This document shows positions 25,483 through 34,969 of a DNA stretch of 53,777 nt, one piece after another. Both the position numbers and the translations under genes were made by a program. This DNA comes from Planctomycetota bacterium (GTDB lineage Bacteria > Planctomycetota > SZUA-567), in the NCBI GenBank assembly GCA_031261425.1, contig JAISJR010000103.1, positions 1 to 53,777 of the forward strand, in the 5' to 3' direction. Below the pieces are notes generated by a model. It was not told the origin of the DNA. It saw only the letters and a list, made by a program, of their open reading frames with translations, and did no database searches. Numbering within the stretch: position 1 is the stretch's first letter; the number at the start of each line of letters is the position of its first letter.

Positions 25483-25647
25483 ATGAAAAAGTTGTTGATG
25501 GTGGCGGTGGCTGTGGTCGCCGTGGCGGGGTTCAGCGGTTGTAGTCGCACTTGCAATTCCTGCGCGACGAAAGAAAAACCGGCGCCGGTTGCAAAACCGT
25601 GTCAAACCAACGACACCTGCAACACGTGCAATACTTGCGACAAATAA
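25483..25647 (+). CDS. Small cysteine-rich lipoprotein
   Basis: 54 residues. A hydrophobic signal ends in a lipobox-like FSGC (Cys20), so the mature peptide would be about 35 residues, lipid-anchored. Seven further Cys follow, in CSRTCNSC and DTCNTCNTCDK patterns, suggesting disulfides or metal binding. GGGAGGGCGG precedes the ATG. A terminator follows. No homologue was recognised. Confidence 0.7.
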   Translation: MKKLLMVAVAVVAVAGFSGCSRTCNSCATKEKPAPVAKPCQTNDTCNTCNTCDK

Positions 25648-25666
25648 GTATCGCGTGTGGTCGGCG

Positions 25667-25698
25667 AAAAAGCCCGCGGCGTCACGCGGGCTTTTTTT
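25667..25698 (+). terminator. Rho-independent terminator after the lipoprotein gene
   Basis: AAAAAGCCCGCG / CGCGGGCTTTTTTT with loop GCGTCA. Confidence 0.9.
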
Positions 25699-25699
25699 A

Positions 25700-25813
25700 T
25701 TCAGAGTTTAGAGTTGAGAGTTTAGAGTTGAGAATTGGATGCGCTTCGCGCGTCTTAAAGACAAAACTCCACTCTCTCAACTTTCAACTCTAAACTCTCA
25801 ACTCTCAACTCTG
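25700..25813. repeat. Heptad element, GAGAGTT/TAGAGTT-type arms
   Basis: AGAGTTT/AGAGTTG units, core in reverse orientation (GGATGCGCTTCGCGCGTCTT...AAAACTCC), then CTCAACT/CTAAACT units up to 7 bp before the gcvT start codon. Confidence 0.9.
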
Positions 25814-26878
25814 GGGTTTTATGCGCACGCCGCTTTTTGCCGCGCACCAAAAATTGGGCGCCCGTATTATTGATTTCAACGGCTGGGAAATGCCGGTGCA
25901 ATACGCGGCTATCGAAGCCGAGCATCGCGCCGTCCGCGAAAAATGCGGAGTTTTCGACACCTGCCACATGGGCGAATTTTTGCTTCGCGCCGCCGATGTG
26001 AGGACGGCGTTGAACTTAATGTTGACCGGCGATTTTCACGCCGTGCCGAACGGACGGATGCGCTACGGTTTTATCACGAATGAGAACGGCGGCGTCATCG
26101 ACGACGTGGTAACGTTACTTATCGACGACGCCACGGCGCTGATTTGCGTCAACGCCGGCGACATCGGCGGCGACGAAGCGGCGCTACGGGCGCGACTGCC
26201 GGCGGGCGCGACGCTTGAAAACATCAGCGCCGCCACGGCGAAACTTGATGTGCAGGGCGCGGCGGCGCGGGAACTTATTCGGCAATGGCTTGGGTTTGAT
26301 TTTTTCACTTTGCCGTTTTACGCGGCGCGGGAAATCGACTACGCGGGCGAGAAATTGCGGGTCAGCCGCTCCGGTTATACCGGCTCGCCCGGCGTGGAAA
26401 TTTTCGCGCCGGCGGCGCTGGCGGAAAAATTGTGGGACGATTGCGTAACGCGCGGCGCGACGCCGTGCGGCTTGGGGGCGCGCGACACGTTGCGGTTAGA
26501 AGCCGGTTTGCCGTTGTATGGACACGAACTTAATCAAACCGTCAATCCGCTGATGGCGGGATTGGGAAAATTCGTGGCGCTGACCAAAGCGGAAGATTTT
26601 TGCGGCAAGGCGGCGTTGCAAAAAATCACCGCGGCGCCGCCGGCGAAAACGTTGCGCGGCTTGCGCTTGACGGATAAACGTCTGCCGCGCGCCGGTTTCA
26701 AAGTGTCGGACGCCGCCGGCGCGACCGTCGGCGAAATTACGTCCGGCGCGCCGGCGTGGTCGGTCGGCGGTAGCGCGGCGTTCGCGTATATTGATACTGC
26801 CGCAACGCCGCCGCTCTTCGTCGATATTCGCGGACAAAAAATTCCCGCGACCGTGGCGGAAACGCCGTTTTTTAAGAG

Positions 26879-27058
<180 letters not shown>

Positions 27059-27065
27059 TTAAACG

Positions 27066-28310
27066 ATGTATATTTTCCGTCTCGCCTGGCGTTACGCCAC
27101 TTCGCGCTGGTTCAATTTAATCGCCGTCTTGGTGATGGCGCTGACGTTGATGGCGTCGCTCACGGTGTTGGGCGTCATTGACGGGATGATGATTGATATG
27201 GAGCGGCGCATCCGCGACCTCGGCGAACAAGTAACCGTCTATTTTGAGCGTCCCGTGCCGCAGGCGGCGCTCGCGGAAATGCCGCGCGTCGCCGGCGTCA
27301 AGGGCTACACGCCGCAAATCATCAACTACGCGCTCATCGCCAAAAACAATTTCGCCGCCGAACCGGCAATCGCCTACGGCATCGACCTCGCGGCGGAAAT
27401 GCAATTTTCCGCGCTCGCGACGCACCTCGAAAATTTCGCGTTGGACGCCGCCGACCCGCGGTGGTTGCCGCCGGACGTGCGCGGGGATTTGCCCGGCTTG
27501 TTCATCGGCAAAATGTTGGCGGAAAAAATCGACGCTTACCCCGGCGACGTGGTAACGCTCAGTTTCGCGCCGACCGGCGTCAACGAATTGCGGCGCCGGG
27601 ATTTTTACGTTACCTCGGTGTTCAGCACCGGCTCGATGATTAAAGACGAAAACGGCGTTTATTTGCCGCTCGACGCGGCGCGGGAAATGTTTTTATCGCC
27701 GGTCGAAGCGCGGGAAGGCGCGGTTACCACCTTGTCGTTTTTCCTTGACGAGCCGGACGCCGTGAACCAAGAATTGAAAATGAAAATCGCGCGGGCGGCG
27801 GTGGACGCGACGCACGTCTCGGCGCGCGCCGCGACGTGGAAAGAGCGGTGGCGGTCGATTTACGAAGGCATGGCGTATGAAAATATGCTGATGGAAGTCG
27901 TGCTGTTTTTTATGAATTTGATGGCGGGCTGTTCGGTGTTCGCGGTGATGGCGACGTTGGTCAGCCGCAAAGTCCGCGACGTGGGGTTGCTCCGCTGTCT
28001 CGGCGCGAGCCGGATTCACACGGTCGGCGTGTTTATCGTGGTCGGCTTATTGATTGGCGCGGCGGGCGCGTTTTTGGGCGTCGCGGCGGGTTACGCCGTC
28101 GGCTTGAACATCAACGAACTGTGGAAAATTTTTACCGGTATGGAACTGTATCCGCCGCGAATGTTCGGACACACCATCACTCCCGTTATTCACGCGCACA
28201 AAGTCGCGGTCTATGGCGCGGCGGCGATTTTAATTTCGGCGGTCTCGGCGCTGTATCCGGCGTTCTCGGCGGGCTTGCGCGAGCCGTTAGCCGCGTTGCG
28301 GGACGAATGA
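27066..28310 (+). CDS. LolC/LolE-like ABC permease (FtsX/MacB family)
   Basis: 414 residues. One N-terminal transmembrane helix (about 18-40), a periplasmic domain (about 45-270) and three C-terminal helices (about 276-300, 325-350, 380-402). SRKVRDVGLLRCLGASR in the first loop is the FtsX-type coupling motif. In Gram-negative bacteria this family extracts lipoproteins for LolA or drives other envelope traffic. The partner ATPase (LolD) is not adjacent. No Shine-Dalgarno is seen because a heptad arm occupies the upstream bases. Confidence 0.8.
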   Translation: MYIFRLAWRYATSRWFNLIAVLVMALTLMASLTVLGVIDGMMIDMERRIRDLGEQVTVYFERPVPQAALAEMPRVAGVKGYTPQIINYALIAKNNFAAEPAIAYGIDLAAEMQFSALATHLENFALDAADPRWLPPDVRGDLPGLFIGKMLAEKIDAYPGDVVTLSFAPTGVNELRRRDFYVTSVFSTGSMIKDENGVYLPLDAAREMFLSPVEAREGAVTTLSFFLDEPDAVNQELKMKIARAAVDATHVSARAATWKERWRSIYEGMAYENMLMEVVLFFMNLMAGCSVFAVMATLVSRKVRDVGLLRCLGASRIHTVGVFIVVGLLIGAAGAFLGVAAGYAVGLNINELWKIFTGMELYPPRMFGHTITPVIHAHKVAVYGAAAILISAVSALYPAFSAGLREPLAALRDE

Positions 28311-28338
28311 GCATCCGCCATAAAATCAAAGGGCAAAA

Positions 28339-29070
28339 ATGCGGAACGTGTTGCTTGACCGTTTGCGGGAGGAAAAATCGGCGCGGCTGAAAGGCGGCGT
28401 CTATCAGCAGACGCAGATAAAATTGTGCTATAATTCCAACCGGATTGAAGGCAGTCGCCTGTCCGAAGAGCAGACGCGCTACATTTATGAAACGAACGCC
28501 GTTCACACCGCCGCCGGCGAAACCGCGAACGTTGACGATATTATTGAAACGGTCAATCATTTCGCCGCGTTCGATTATTTGCTGACCGTCGCCGAAACGC
28601 CGCCGTCGGAAAATATCGTCAAAGAATTTCACCGCTTGCTGAAAACCGGCACCGCCGCCGGTCGCCACGCGCCCGCCGGCGAATATAAAAACCGACCGAA
28701 TACGGTCGGCGGCATTGAAACCGCCGCGCCCGACCGCGTCGCGCGCGCCCTTGAAAAATTATTGCGCGATTATTCGGCGTTGTCGCCGACCACGTTTGCG
28801 GACATTGTCGGCTTCCATTACGAGTTTGAAAAAATCCATCCGTTTCAGGACGGCAACGGGCGCGTCGGGCGCCTGGTCATTTTTAAGGAATGTTTGCGGC
28901 ATAACGTTACGCCGTTGATTATTGCCGACGAGCATAAACTTTTTTACTATCGCGGACTGAAAGAATTTCCCGTTGCGCGCGGCTATTTGCTCGACACCTG
29001 CCGCGCGGCGCAAGACGACTACGCGGCAATGATGAGTTATTTCGGTATTCCTCTCGGCGAGAGCGGATAA
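28339..29070 (+). CDS. Fic-domain protein (predicted AMP transferase)
   Basis: 243 residues. The catalytic loop HPFQDGNGRVGR (residues about 171-182) is a complete Fic motif, with flap segment EYKNRPNTVGG before it. An N-terminal SNRIEG (about 33-38) matches the inhibitory [S/T]xxxE[G/N] motif, so the enzyme should be self-inhibited. Fic enzymes attach AMP or another phosphate-containing group to a protein. The target is unknown. It follows the LolC/E-like gene by 28 bp, with only AAAGGGC as ribosome site. Confidence 0.9.
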   Translation: MRNVLLDRLREEKSARLKGGVYQQTQIKLCYNSNRIEGSRLSEEQTRYIYETNAVHTAAGETANVDDIIETVNHFAAFDYLLTVAETPPSENIVKEFHRLLKTGTAAGRHAPAGEYKNRPNTVGGIETAAPDRVARALEKLLRDYSALSPTTFADIVGFHYEFEKIHPFQDGNGRVGRLVIFKECLRHNVTPLIIADEHKLFYYRGLKEFPVARGYLLDTCRAAQDDYAAMMSYFGIPLGESG

Positions 29071-29109
29071 ACAATTCTCTTTGATAACCTCCGTCCCCCA
29101 AGGCGCCCG

Positions 29110-31707
29110 ATGTCCGACACGCTTTATCTTATCGACACGCACGCTTTTATTTACCGCGCGTTTTACGCGCTGGAAAATTTGCGCGCGCCCGACGGGGCGC
29201 CGGTCAACGCGATTTTTCAGTTCGCGCGGATGCTCGCCAATTTGTTGCGCGACCACCGTCCGCAACATCTCGTCGCCGTGTTCGACGCGCCGGGCAAAAA
29301 TTTTCGCCACGAACTTTTTCCCGACTACAAAGCCACGCGCCGCGAAACCCCGCCGGAACTTCGCGCCCAAATCAATCCCATTCGCGACCTGATAAAACTC
29401 TACGCCATTCAGACGCTTTCCGCCGCCGGTTACGAAGCCGACGACGTGATTGGCGCGCTTGCCCGCCAAGCCGAAGCCGCCGAGATGAACGTCGTGATTA
29501 TTTCCGGCGACAAGGATTTGGCGCAACTGCTCACCGACCGCGTTTCGCTCTTCGACCCGCAAAAAGAAATTTTTATCACCGCCGCCGACTACGAAGCGAA
29601 AAACGGTTTTCCGCCGGCGCGTCTGCCGGACTTGTTCGGACTGTGGGGCGACAAAGCCGACAACATTCCGGGCGTCGCGGGCATCGGCGAAAAAATCGGG
29701 CGCGAACTGATTTGCCAATACGGCTCGCTTGAAAATCTGCTCGACCACGCCGCCGACCTCAAAGGCAAGCGCGGCGAAGTCCTGCAAAATAGCCGCGCCG
29801 CGGCGCTCCTCTCCAAAAATTTGGCGACCATTCGCACCGACGCGCCGGTCGTGTTCAACAAAGACGACACGGTTATCGGCAGTCCCGACTGGGCGGAATT
29901 GCGCCTCGTTTTCACGCGCTACGGTTTCAATTCGCTGTTGCAAGATTTGCAATTCGCCGCGCCGGAGACGCTCGTGGAAATGGTCGACACGCCGGAAAAA
30001 TTCGCGGAATTTTATCGCGCGCTCGCCGCCGCCGCCGTCGCCGCCGTCGCGGTGGCGCCGACCGGCGTCGCGTTCAGTTGGCAGAACGCGGCGGCGTATT
30101 ATTTGCCCAACGAGAAATTGGACGAACCGCCGTTCGCGAAAATCAAAGACCTGCTCGCCGCCGAAAATTTCCCGAAATACTTTTACGATTACAAAGAGAA
30201 TTTAGTCGCATGGCGGCGGCGCGGCGGCGATTTGCGCGGCGCGGTTTTCGACGCGTTGTTGGCGGGGCATTGGCTCGCGGCGCATTTGGGCGACCACACG
30301 TTGGACGCGCTGGCGTTGCGCTATCTCGGCGTGGCGCGGCGGTCGGAGGAAACCGTTACCGGCGCGGGGGCGCGGCGCGTGGATTTCGCGCAAGCCGAGC
30401 CGGAAAAAGTCGCGGCGTATTTCGGCGAAACGGCGGCGCTGACGTGGCGGTTGTTCGCGACGCTCGACGAAAAATTGAGCGACGCGGAGCGGAAATATCT
30501 GCGCGAAATCGAATTGCCGCTCAGCGAAGTGTTGGCGGCGATGCAGGAGCGCGGCGTGCGCGTCAACGCCGAGGTGTTACAAAATCTCGGCGAGGAATTG
30601 GCGGGGATTATCGACAATTTGCGCGCCGGCATCGTGGCGCTCGCGGGCGAGGATTTCAATCTGGAAAGCCCGCGCCAATTGGGCGACATAATGTTCGACA
30701 AATTGAAAATGCCGACGTTGCGGCGCACGAAAACGGGTTTTAGCACCGACGAGGCGACGCTGAAAGAACTCGCCGGTCAGGGCTACGAATTGCCGGCGCT
30801 GATGCTCGACTATCGCCAGTATTACAAATTGAAAAACACGTATATCGACGCTCTGCCGCCGTTGCTCGACCCGCGCGGACGGGTGCATACGACTTTTTCG
30901 CAGACCTCGACGGCGACGGGGCGGCTGGCGTCGCACCGTCCGAATTTGCAAAACATTCCGGTGCGCAGTGAAAAAGGGCGGGCGATTCGCGCGGCGTTCG
31001 TCGCGCCGGACGGTTGGCAATTGTTGGCGGCGGATTATTCGCAGATTGAATTGCGGGTGTTGGCGCATTTTTCCGGCGACGAAAATTTGCTCGCGGCGTT
31101 TGCGCATAACCGCGACATTCATCGCGCGGTGGCGGCGACGGTCAATCGTCTGCCGGAAAACGAGGTTTCCGCCGACCAGCGGCGGGCGGCGAAGGCGGTG
31201 AATTTCGGCATCATTTACGGGCAGTCGGCGCACGGTTTGGCGGAGGCGCTCGGTATTCCGCATTTCGCGGCGCAGGATTTTATCGACCAATACTTTCGCG
31301 ATTTTCCGGCGGTGAAAAGTTACCTTGACGCGACGTTGGCGCGGGCGGCGGCGGACGGCTTCGTCAAAACGCTTTACGGGCGGCGGCGCGAAATTCCCGA
31401 ACTGCGGTCGTCGAAAAAAACGGAGCGCGAGCGCGGCGAGCGGGAAGCGGTCAACACCGTTATTCAAGGCACGGCGGCGGAAATTATCAAAGTGGCGATG
31501 TTGCGCTTGGCGCGGCATTTGCGCGAGGAAAACTTCGCGGCGCGGCTGTTGTTGCAAATTCACGACGAATTGGTGCTGGAAGCCCCGCTCGACGAAGTTC
31601 CGCGCGTCGCGGCGTTGGTGAAAGAAGTAATGGAACGCGCCGCGGATTTAATTGTGCCGCTAAAAGTCGAAGTCGGCGCCGGCGATAATTGGCTGGCGGC
31701 GAAGTGA
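29110..31707 (+). CDS. polA: DNA polymerase I
   Basis: 865 residues. The 5'-3' exonuclease domain (1-300) has IDTHAFIYRAFYAL, EADDVIGALA, ISGDKDLAQLL and GDKADNIPGVAGIG. The middle 3'-5' exonuclease region (about 300-470) lacks the DxE proofreading motif (AVAVAPTGVAFSW in its place), so it is probably inactive. The polymerase domain shows motif A LLAADYSQIELRVLAHFSGD, O-helix RRAAKAVNFGIIYGQ and motif C LLLQIHDELVLEAP. It serves in Okazaki-fragment maturation and repair. polA, the methyltransferase gene and coaE run in the same direction with short gaps. Confidence 0.96.
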   Translation: MSDTLYLIDTHAFIYRAFYALENLRAPDGAPVNAIFQFARMLANLLRDHRPQHLVAVFDAPGKNFRHELFPDYKATRRETPPELRAQINPIRDLIKLYAIQTLSAAGYEADDVIGALARQAEAAEMNVVIISGDKDLAQLLTDRVSLFDPQKEIFITAADYEAKNGFPPARLPDLFGLWGDKADNIPGVAGIGEKIGRELICQYGSLENLLDHAADLKGKRGEVLQNSRAAALLSKNLATIRTDAPVVFNKDDTVIGSPDWAELRLVFTRYGFNSLLQDLQFAAPETLVEMVDTPEKFAEFYRALAAAAVAAVAVAPTGVAFSWQNAAAYYLPNEKLDEPPFAKIKDLLAAENFPKYFYDYKENLVAWRRRGGDLRGAVFDALLAGHWLAAHLGDHTLDALALRYLGVARRSEETVTGAGARRVDFAQAEPEKVAAYFGETAALTWRLFATLDEKLSDAERKYLREIELPLSEVLAAMQERGVRVNAEVLQNLGEELAGIIDNLRAGIVALAGEDFNLESPRQLGDIMFDKLKMPTLRRTKTGFSTDEATLKELAGQGYELPALMLDYRQYYKLKNTYIDALPPLLDPRGRVHTTFSQTSTATGRLASHRPNLQNIPVRSEKGRAIRAAFVAPDGWQLLAADYSQIELRVLAHFSGDENLLAAFAHNRDIHRAVAATVNRLPENEVSADQRRAAKAVNFGIIYGQSAHGLAEALGIPHFAAQDFIDQYFRDFPAVKSYLDATLARAAADGFVKTLYGRRREIPELRSSKKTERERGEREAVNTVIQGTAAEIIKVAMLRLARHLREENFAARLLLQIHDELVLEAPLDEVPRVAALVKEVMERAADLIVPLKVEVGAGDNWLAAK

Positions 31708-31719
31708 GGAGGAATTTTT

Positions 31720-32433
31720 ATGGATGCGGTAAATGCGGAAGAAATAACAGCGTTCTTGCAAGGCAATATGTCGCCGTCGTTTGCGCAGACCGGCGAGGAT
31801 TTAATCGTTCGCTTCCTGCTCGACCGGATGCGTGTTTCGCAACCGACTTATTTGGACATCGGCGCGAATCATCCGGTGCTGCTTAATAATACAATGCACT
31901 TTTGTCTCGCCGGTTCGCGCGGCATCAACATTGAGCCGAACCGGAATTTGTGGGAACTTTTGCAAAAGTTCCGTCCGCGAGACATTAACTTGAATATGGG
32001 AATCGGCGAGACCGCCGGCGAACTGACTTACTACGAAATGTCCAACCATACGGCGAACTCTTTCTCGCGCGAATTTGCGGAAAGAATGGAGCAGATGGGC
32101 GCGGCGAAAATTGTGCGGACGAGCGTCGTGCCGGTGGCGCCGGTGTGGCAGATTCTCGACCAATACTCGGACGCCGAGGGTTGCCCCGATTTCGTGAACA
32201 TTGACGCCGAAGGCATTGATGAAATCGTGTTGCGGACTTTCCCGTTTGCCCAACGCCAACCGAAAGTGATTTGCATCGAAACAATGTCCTACGATGCCGA
32301 CGGCAGATGGGTAAAAGAAACCGGCGCGCGCGCCATACTGGAAAAACAAGGTTACATTTTGTATGCCGACACCTACATCAATTCGATTTTCGTGCGGCAC
32401 CAAATGATGCCGTATCTAAAAGGCAACGGCTAA
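31720..32433 (+). CDS. FkbM-family methyltransferase
   Basis: 237 residues. The SAM-binding start is TYLDIGANHPVLLNNT (residues about 44-59), with acidic Glu in GINIEPN and the FkbM feature DFVNIDAEGIDEIVLRTF. Members O-methylate sugars or other small molecules, often of surface glycans. A GGAGGAA ribosome site lies 6 bp upstream. It sits between polA and coaE, whose association is common in bacteria, so it may be a later insertion. Confidence 0.85.
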   Translation: MDAVNAEEITAFLQGNMSPSFAQTGEDLIVRFLLDRMRVSQPTYLDIGANHPVLLNNTMHFCLAGSRGINIEPNRNLWELLQKFRPRDINLNMGIGETAGELTYYEMSNHTANSFSREFAERMEQMGAAKIVRTSVVPVAPVWQILDQYSDAEGCPDFVNIDAEGIDEIVLRTFPFAQRQPKVICIETMSYDADGRWVKETGARAILEKQGYILYADTYINSIFVRHQMMPYLKGNG

Positions 32434-32473
32434 AGCCACTGCCGGCATTATTAAACGCGGCGATGGGGGCGCG

Positions 32474-33046
32474 ATGATGAGCAGAATATTCGGTCTTACC
32501 GGCGCGCCCGGCGCCGGAAAATCCACGGTCGCGAAAATTCTTGCCGGGCGACACGGCGCGCAAATTATCGACGCCGACGAGTTCGGGCACGCCGCGTTGC
32601 TTGACCGCGATAACGAGCGCCGGTTGCGGCGTATTTTCAGCGACGCGATTTTCACCGGCGAAGATATCGACCGGCAAAAACTCGGCGCCGTTGTTTTTGC
32701 CGACGCCGCGAGTTTGCGGCAATTAGAAGCCGTCGTCCACCCGTGGATAAAAGAACAAATCCTCCGCGAACTGTCCGCGTTGACGGCGGAAATCATCGGT
32801 TTGGACGCGCCGCTGTTGCAAACGTTGGCGGCGGACGAACTCTATGAAGAAATCTGGCTCATCACCGCGCCGTTTGACTTGCGCTTGGCGCGCGTCGCCA
32901 ATCGCGGCTGGGACGCGGGCGAACTCGCCCGTCGCGACCGTTGCGCGCAACTTTACGCGGCGGACGCCCCCAAAGTAATTGAAATCGTCAACGACGGCGA
33001 CGCGGTCGCGCTGGCGGAAAAAATCCGGCGACAACTGCAACGGTAA
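32474..33046 (+). CDS. coaE: Dephospho-CoA kinase
   Basis: 190 residues. P-loop GAPGAGKST at 10-18, DADEFGH (normally DAD.I.H), VVHPWI and GLDAPLL match CoaE. It phosphorylates the ribose 3' hydroxyl of dephospho-CoA, the last step of CoA synthesis. Two ATG codons in tandem (32474, 32477) follow ATGGGGGCG; the first is used here. The later RVANRGWDAGELARRD corresponds to the family's RxxxR.GxxxxE...R segment. Confidence 0.92.
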   Translation: MMSRIFGLTGAPGAGKSTVAKILAGRHGAQIIDADEFGHAALLDRDNERRLRRIFSDAIFTGEDIDRQKLGAVVFADAASLRQLEAVVHPWIKEQILRELSALTAEIIGLDAPLLQTLAADELYEEIWLITAPFDLRLARVANRGWDAGELARRDRCAQLYAADAPKVIEIVNDGDAVALAEKIRRQLQR

Positions 33047-33134
33047 AACGGGGCGCTGCAAATCGCGGGGGCTGGCGAGCGAGCCGTGGGACAATTTCTT
33101 TATCATTTCGCCGCGCTTGTCGCGCGACCGCCGT

Positions 33135-33168
33135 TTCGTAAGATATGACATCGTGATGTCATATCCTA
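33135..33168. promoter_or_regulatory. 34-bp near-perfect palindrome before the AAA/DUF4143 gene
   Basis: Arms CGTAAGATATGACATC and GATGTCATATCCTACG with a GT centre, one mismatch, ending 13 bp before the start codon. It could be an operator or an mRNA hairpin that hides the ribosome site. Confidence 0.7.
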
Positions 33169-33181
33169 CGAGGCAGACAAA

Positions 33182-34399
33182 ATGTTGAAACGCACGCTCA
33201 CGCCGCCAATCAAGCGGATTTCCCGCAATTTTCCGGCGCTGTTGCTGACCGGCATGCGGCAGGTCGGCAAGTCCACGTTGCTGAAGATGGCGCAGACGGC
33301 GGGACGGCGTTATGTTTCGTTAGACCACTTGGACAATCGCGACTTGGCGCAAAATCAGCCCGCCTTATTTGTCGAGCGCTACGAGCCGCCGGTGATTATT
33401 GACGAAATTCAATACGCGCCGCAACTTTTCCCCTACCTCAAAATTTACATCGACAGTCATCCCGAAAAAAACGGTTTGTTTTGGCTGACCGGCTCGCAAA
33501 AATTTTCGTTGATGAAAGGCGTGCAAGAATCGCTGGCGGGGCGCGTGGCGATTTTGGACTTGCTCGGCTTGTCGTATCGCGAGATGACGAAAAAGCCCTA
33601 CGGCGGTCGCCCATTTTTGCCGGCGCCGGCGCTGATTAAACATCAAACGCCGCCGCTGAAATTGGCGGAATTGTATAAAATTATTTGGCAAGGTTCGTTC
33701 CCGCGGCTCATCACGCATCGCGGCGAAAATTGGAGCACTTTTTATAAATCGTATTGGCAGACCTATATTGAGCGCGACGTGCGGGACGCTTTGGACTTGC
33801 GCGGCAATGAGATAAAGTTTCATAATTTTGTCCGCGCGGTCGCGGCGCGCACCGGCGCGATGTTGAATTACGCCGAAATCGGACGCGACGCGCAAATCGA
33901 CCAACGCACCGCGCGCGCGTGGCTGAGCGCTCTCGTCCGCGCCGGTCTCGTTAAAATCATCGAGCCGTATTATCGCAATCCCACCACGCGACTGCTCAAA
34001 ACGCCGCGCGCGTATTTTTTGGACACCGGCTTATGCGCGTATCTGACCGGAATGAACAGCCCGGAGACCTTGGAAGCGGGATATTTGACCGGCGCGATTT
34101 TGGAGACGTATGCGCTGGGGGAAATTCTGAAAAGTTATTGGCATCACGGCGAAGACCCGAATCTTTATTTTTACCGCGACGCCGACCAACGGGAAATTGA
34201 TTTCATTCTCGAAACGAACAACACGCTGTATCCGATTGAAGTGAAAAAAACGGCGACGCCGACGCCGGACGACGCCCGCCATTTCGGCGTGTTGAAAAAT
34301 CTGCCGCAACCAACCGGCTGTGGCGCGGTGATTTGCCTGCGCCCTTCGCCTTTGCCGCTGACGGAAAACGCGGTGGCGATTCCGGCGTGGGGGATTTAG
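33182..34399 (+). CDS. AAA-family ATPase with C-terminal DUF4143 domain
   Basis: 405 residues. Walker A is TGMRQVGKSTLL (residues about 23-34) and Walker B is PVIIDEIQYAPQLFPYLK, followed by WLTGSQKFSLMKGVQESLAGR. The C-terminal part has AAARTGAMLNYAEIGRDAQ (a winged-helix segment) and a nuclease-like end with DADQREIDFILETNNTLYPIEVKK, a PD-(D/E)xK pattern. Members are widespread, often accessory and present in many copies; their role is poorly known. A 34-bp palindrome precedes the gene, suggesting its own control. There is little ribosome-site signal. Confidence 0.85.
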   Translation: MLKRTLTPPIKRISRNFPALLLTGMRQVGKSTLLKMAQTAGRRYVSLDHLDNRDLAQNQPALFVERYEPPVIIDEIQYAPQLFPYLKIYIDSHPEKNGLFWLTGSQKFSLMKGVQESLAGRVAILDLLGLSYREMTKKPYGGRPFLPAPALIKHQTPPLKLAELYKIIWQGSFPRLITHRGENWSTFYKSYWQTYIERDVRDALDLRGNEIKFHNFVRAVAARTGAMLNYAEIGRDAQIDQRTARAWLSALVRAGLVKIIEPYYRNPTTRLLKTPRAYFLDTGLCAYLTGMNSPETLEAGYLTGAILETYALGEILKSYWHHGEDPNLYFYRDADQREIDFILETNNTLYPIEVKKTATPTPDDARHFGVLKNLPQPTGCGAVICLRPSPLPLTENAVAIPAWGI

Positions 34400-34451
34400 C
34401 GATTGCGGGTTGGGCAACACTATTTTCGGTGTGTGGGAATTTTCCCGCCCA

Positions 34452-34479
34452 TTGAAAGGAAACGCGAAGCGTCTAAAAT
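34452..34479 (+). promoter_or_regulatory. Probable sigma-70 promoter of the restriction-modification operon
   Basis: TTGAAA, 16 bp, TAAAAT, about 50 bp before the vsr start. Confidence 0.55.
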
Positions 34480-34534
34480 TTACCGGTAGAATCATATAGA
34501 CATAATAAAACCACGCAATTAACGGAAGCGGGAA

Positions 34535-34969
34535 ATGGCAGATACGATGACGCCCACCGCGCGTAGTCGGCAGATGGCGTTGGTGCGGTCGAAAAATACG
34601 AAACCCGAAATTTTAACGCGAGAAATTTTTCGGTCGTTGGGTTATCGCTGTCGCTTGACCAATGTCGTCTCTTTGCCGGGAAAGCCGGATTTAGTTTTCC
34701 AATCGCGCAAAAAAGCGGTGTTTGTTCACGGTTGTTTTTGGCATCGCCACGCCGGTTGCGCGAAAAATCGTTTGCCCAAAAGCAACGTCGTTTATTGGCG
34801 CAAAAAATTCAAACGCAACGTCGAAAATGACCGCCGCGCCTACTCCCTATTCCATAAATTAGGTTGGCGCTATATGGTCGTTTGGGAATGCGCGTTACGT
34901 CCAAGCAATCGCGCTGTGTTGCGCGGCAGAATTAAGCGTTTTATGGAGAAAGGAGAATCGGCGTTATGA
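34535..34969 (+). CDS. vsr: Very short patch repair endonuclease
   Basis: 144 residues. Start-region TPTARSRQMALVRSKNTKPE, LPGKPDLVFQSRKKAVFVHGCFWHRHAGC (catalytic Asp and zinc-binding His/Cys) and KLGWRYMVVWEC are diagnostic. It nicks T:G mismatches produced by deamination of 5-methylcytosine, protecting sites of the methylase encoded next. The stop overlaps the methylase start (ATGA). GGAAGCGGG precedes the ATG. Confidence 0.95.
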   Translation: MADTMTPTARSRQMALVRSKNTKPEILTREIFRSLGYRCRLTNVVSLPGKPDLVFQSRKKAVFVHGCFWHRHAGCAKNRLPKSNVVYWRKKFKRNVENDRRAYSLFHKLGWRYMVVWECALRPSNRAVLRGRIKRFMEKGESAL

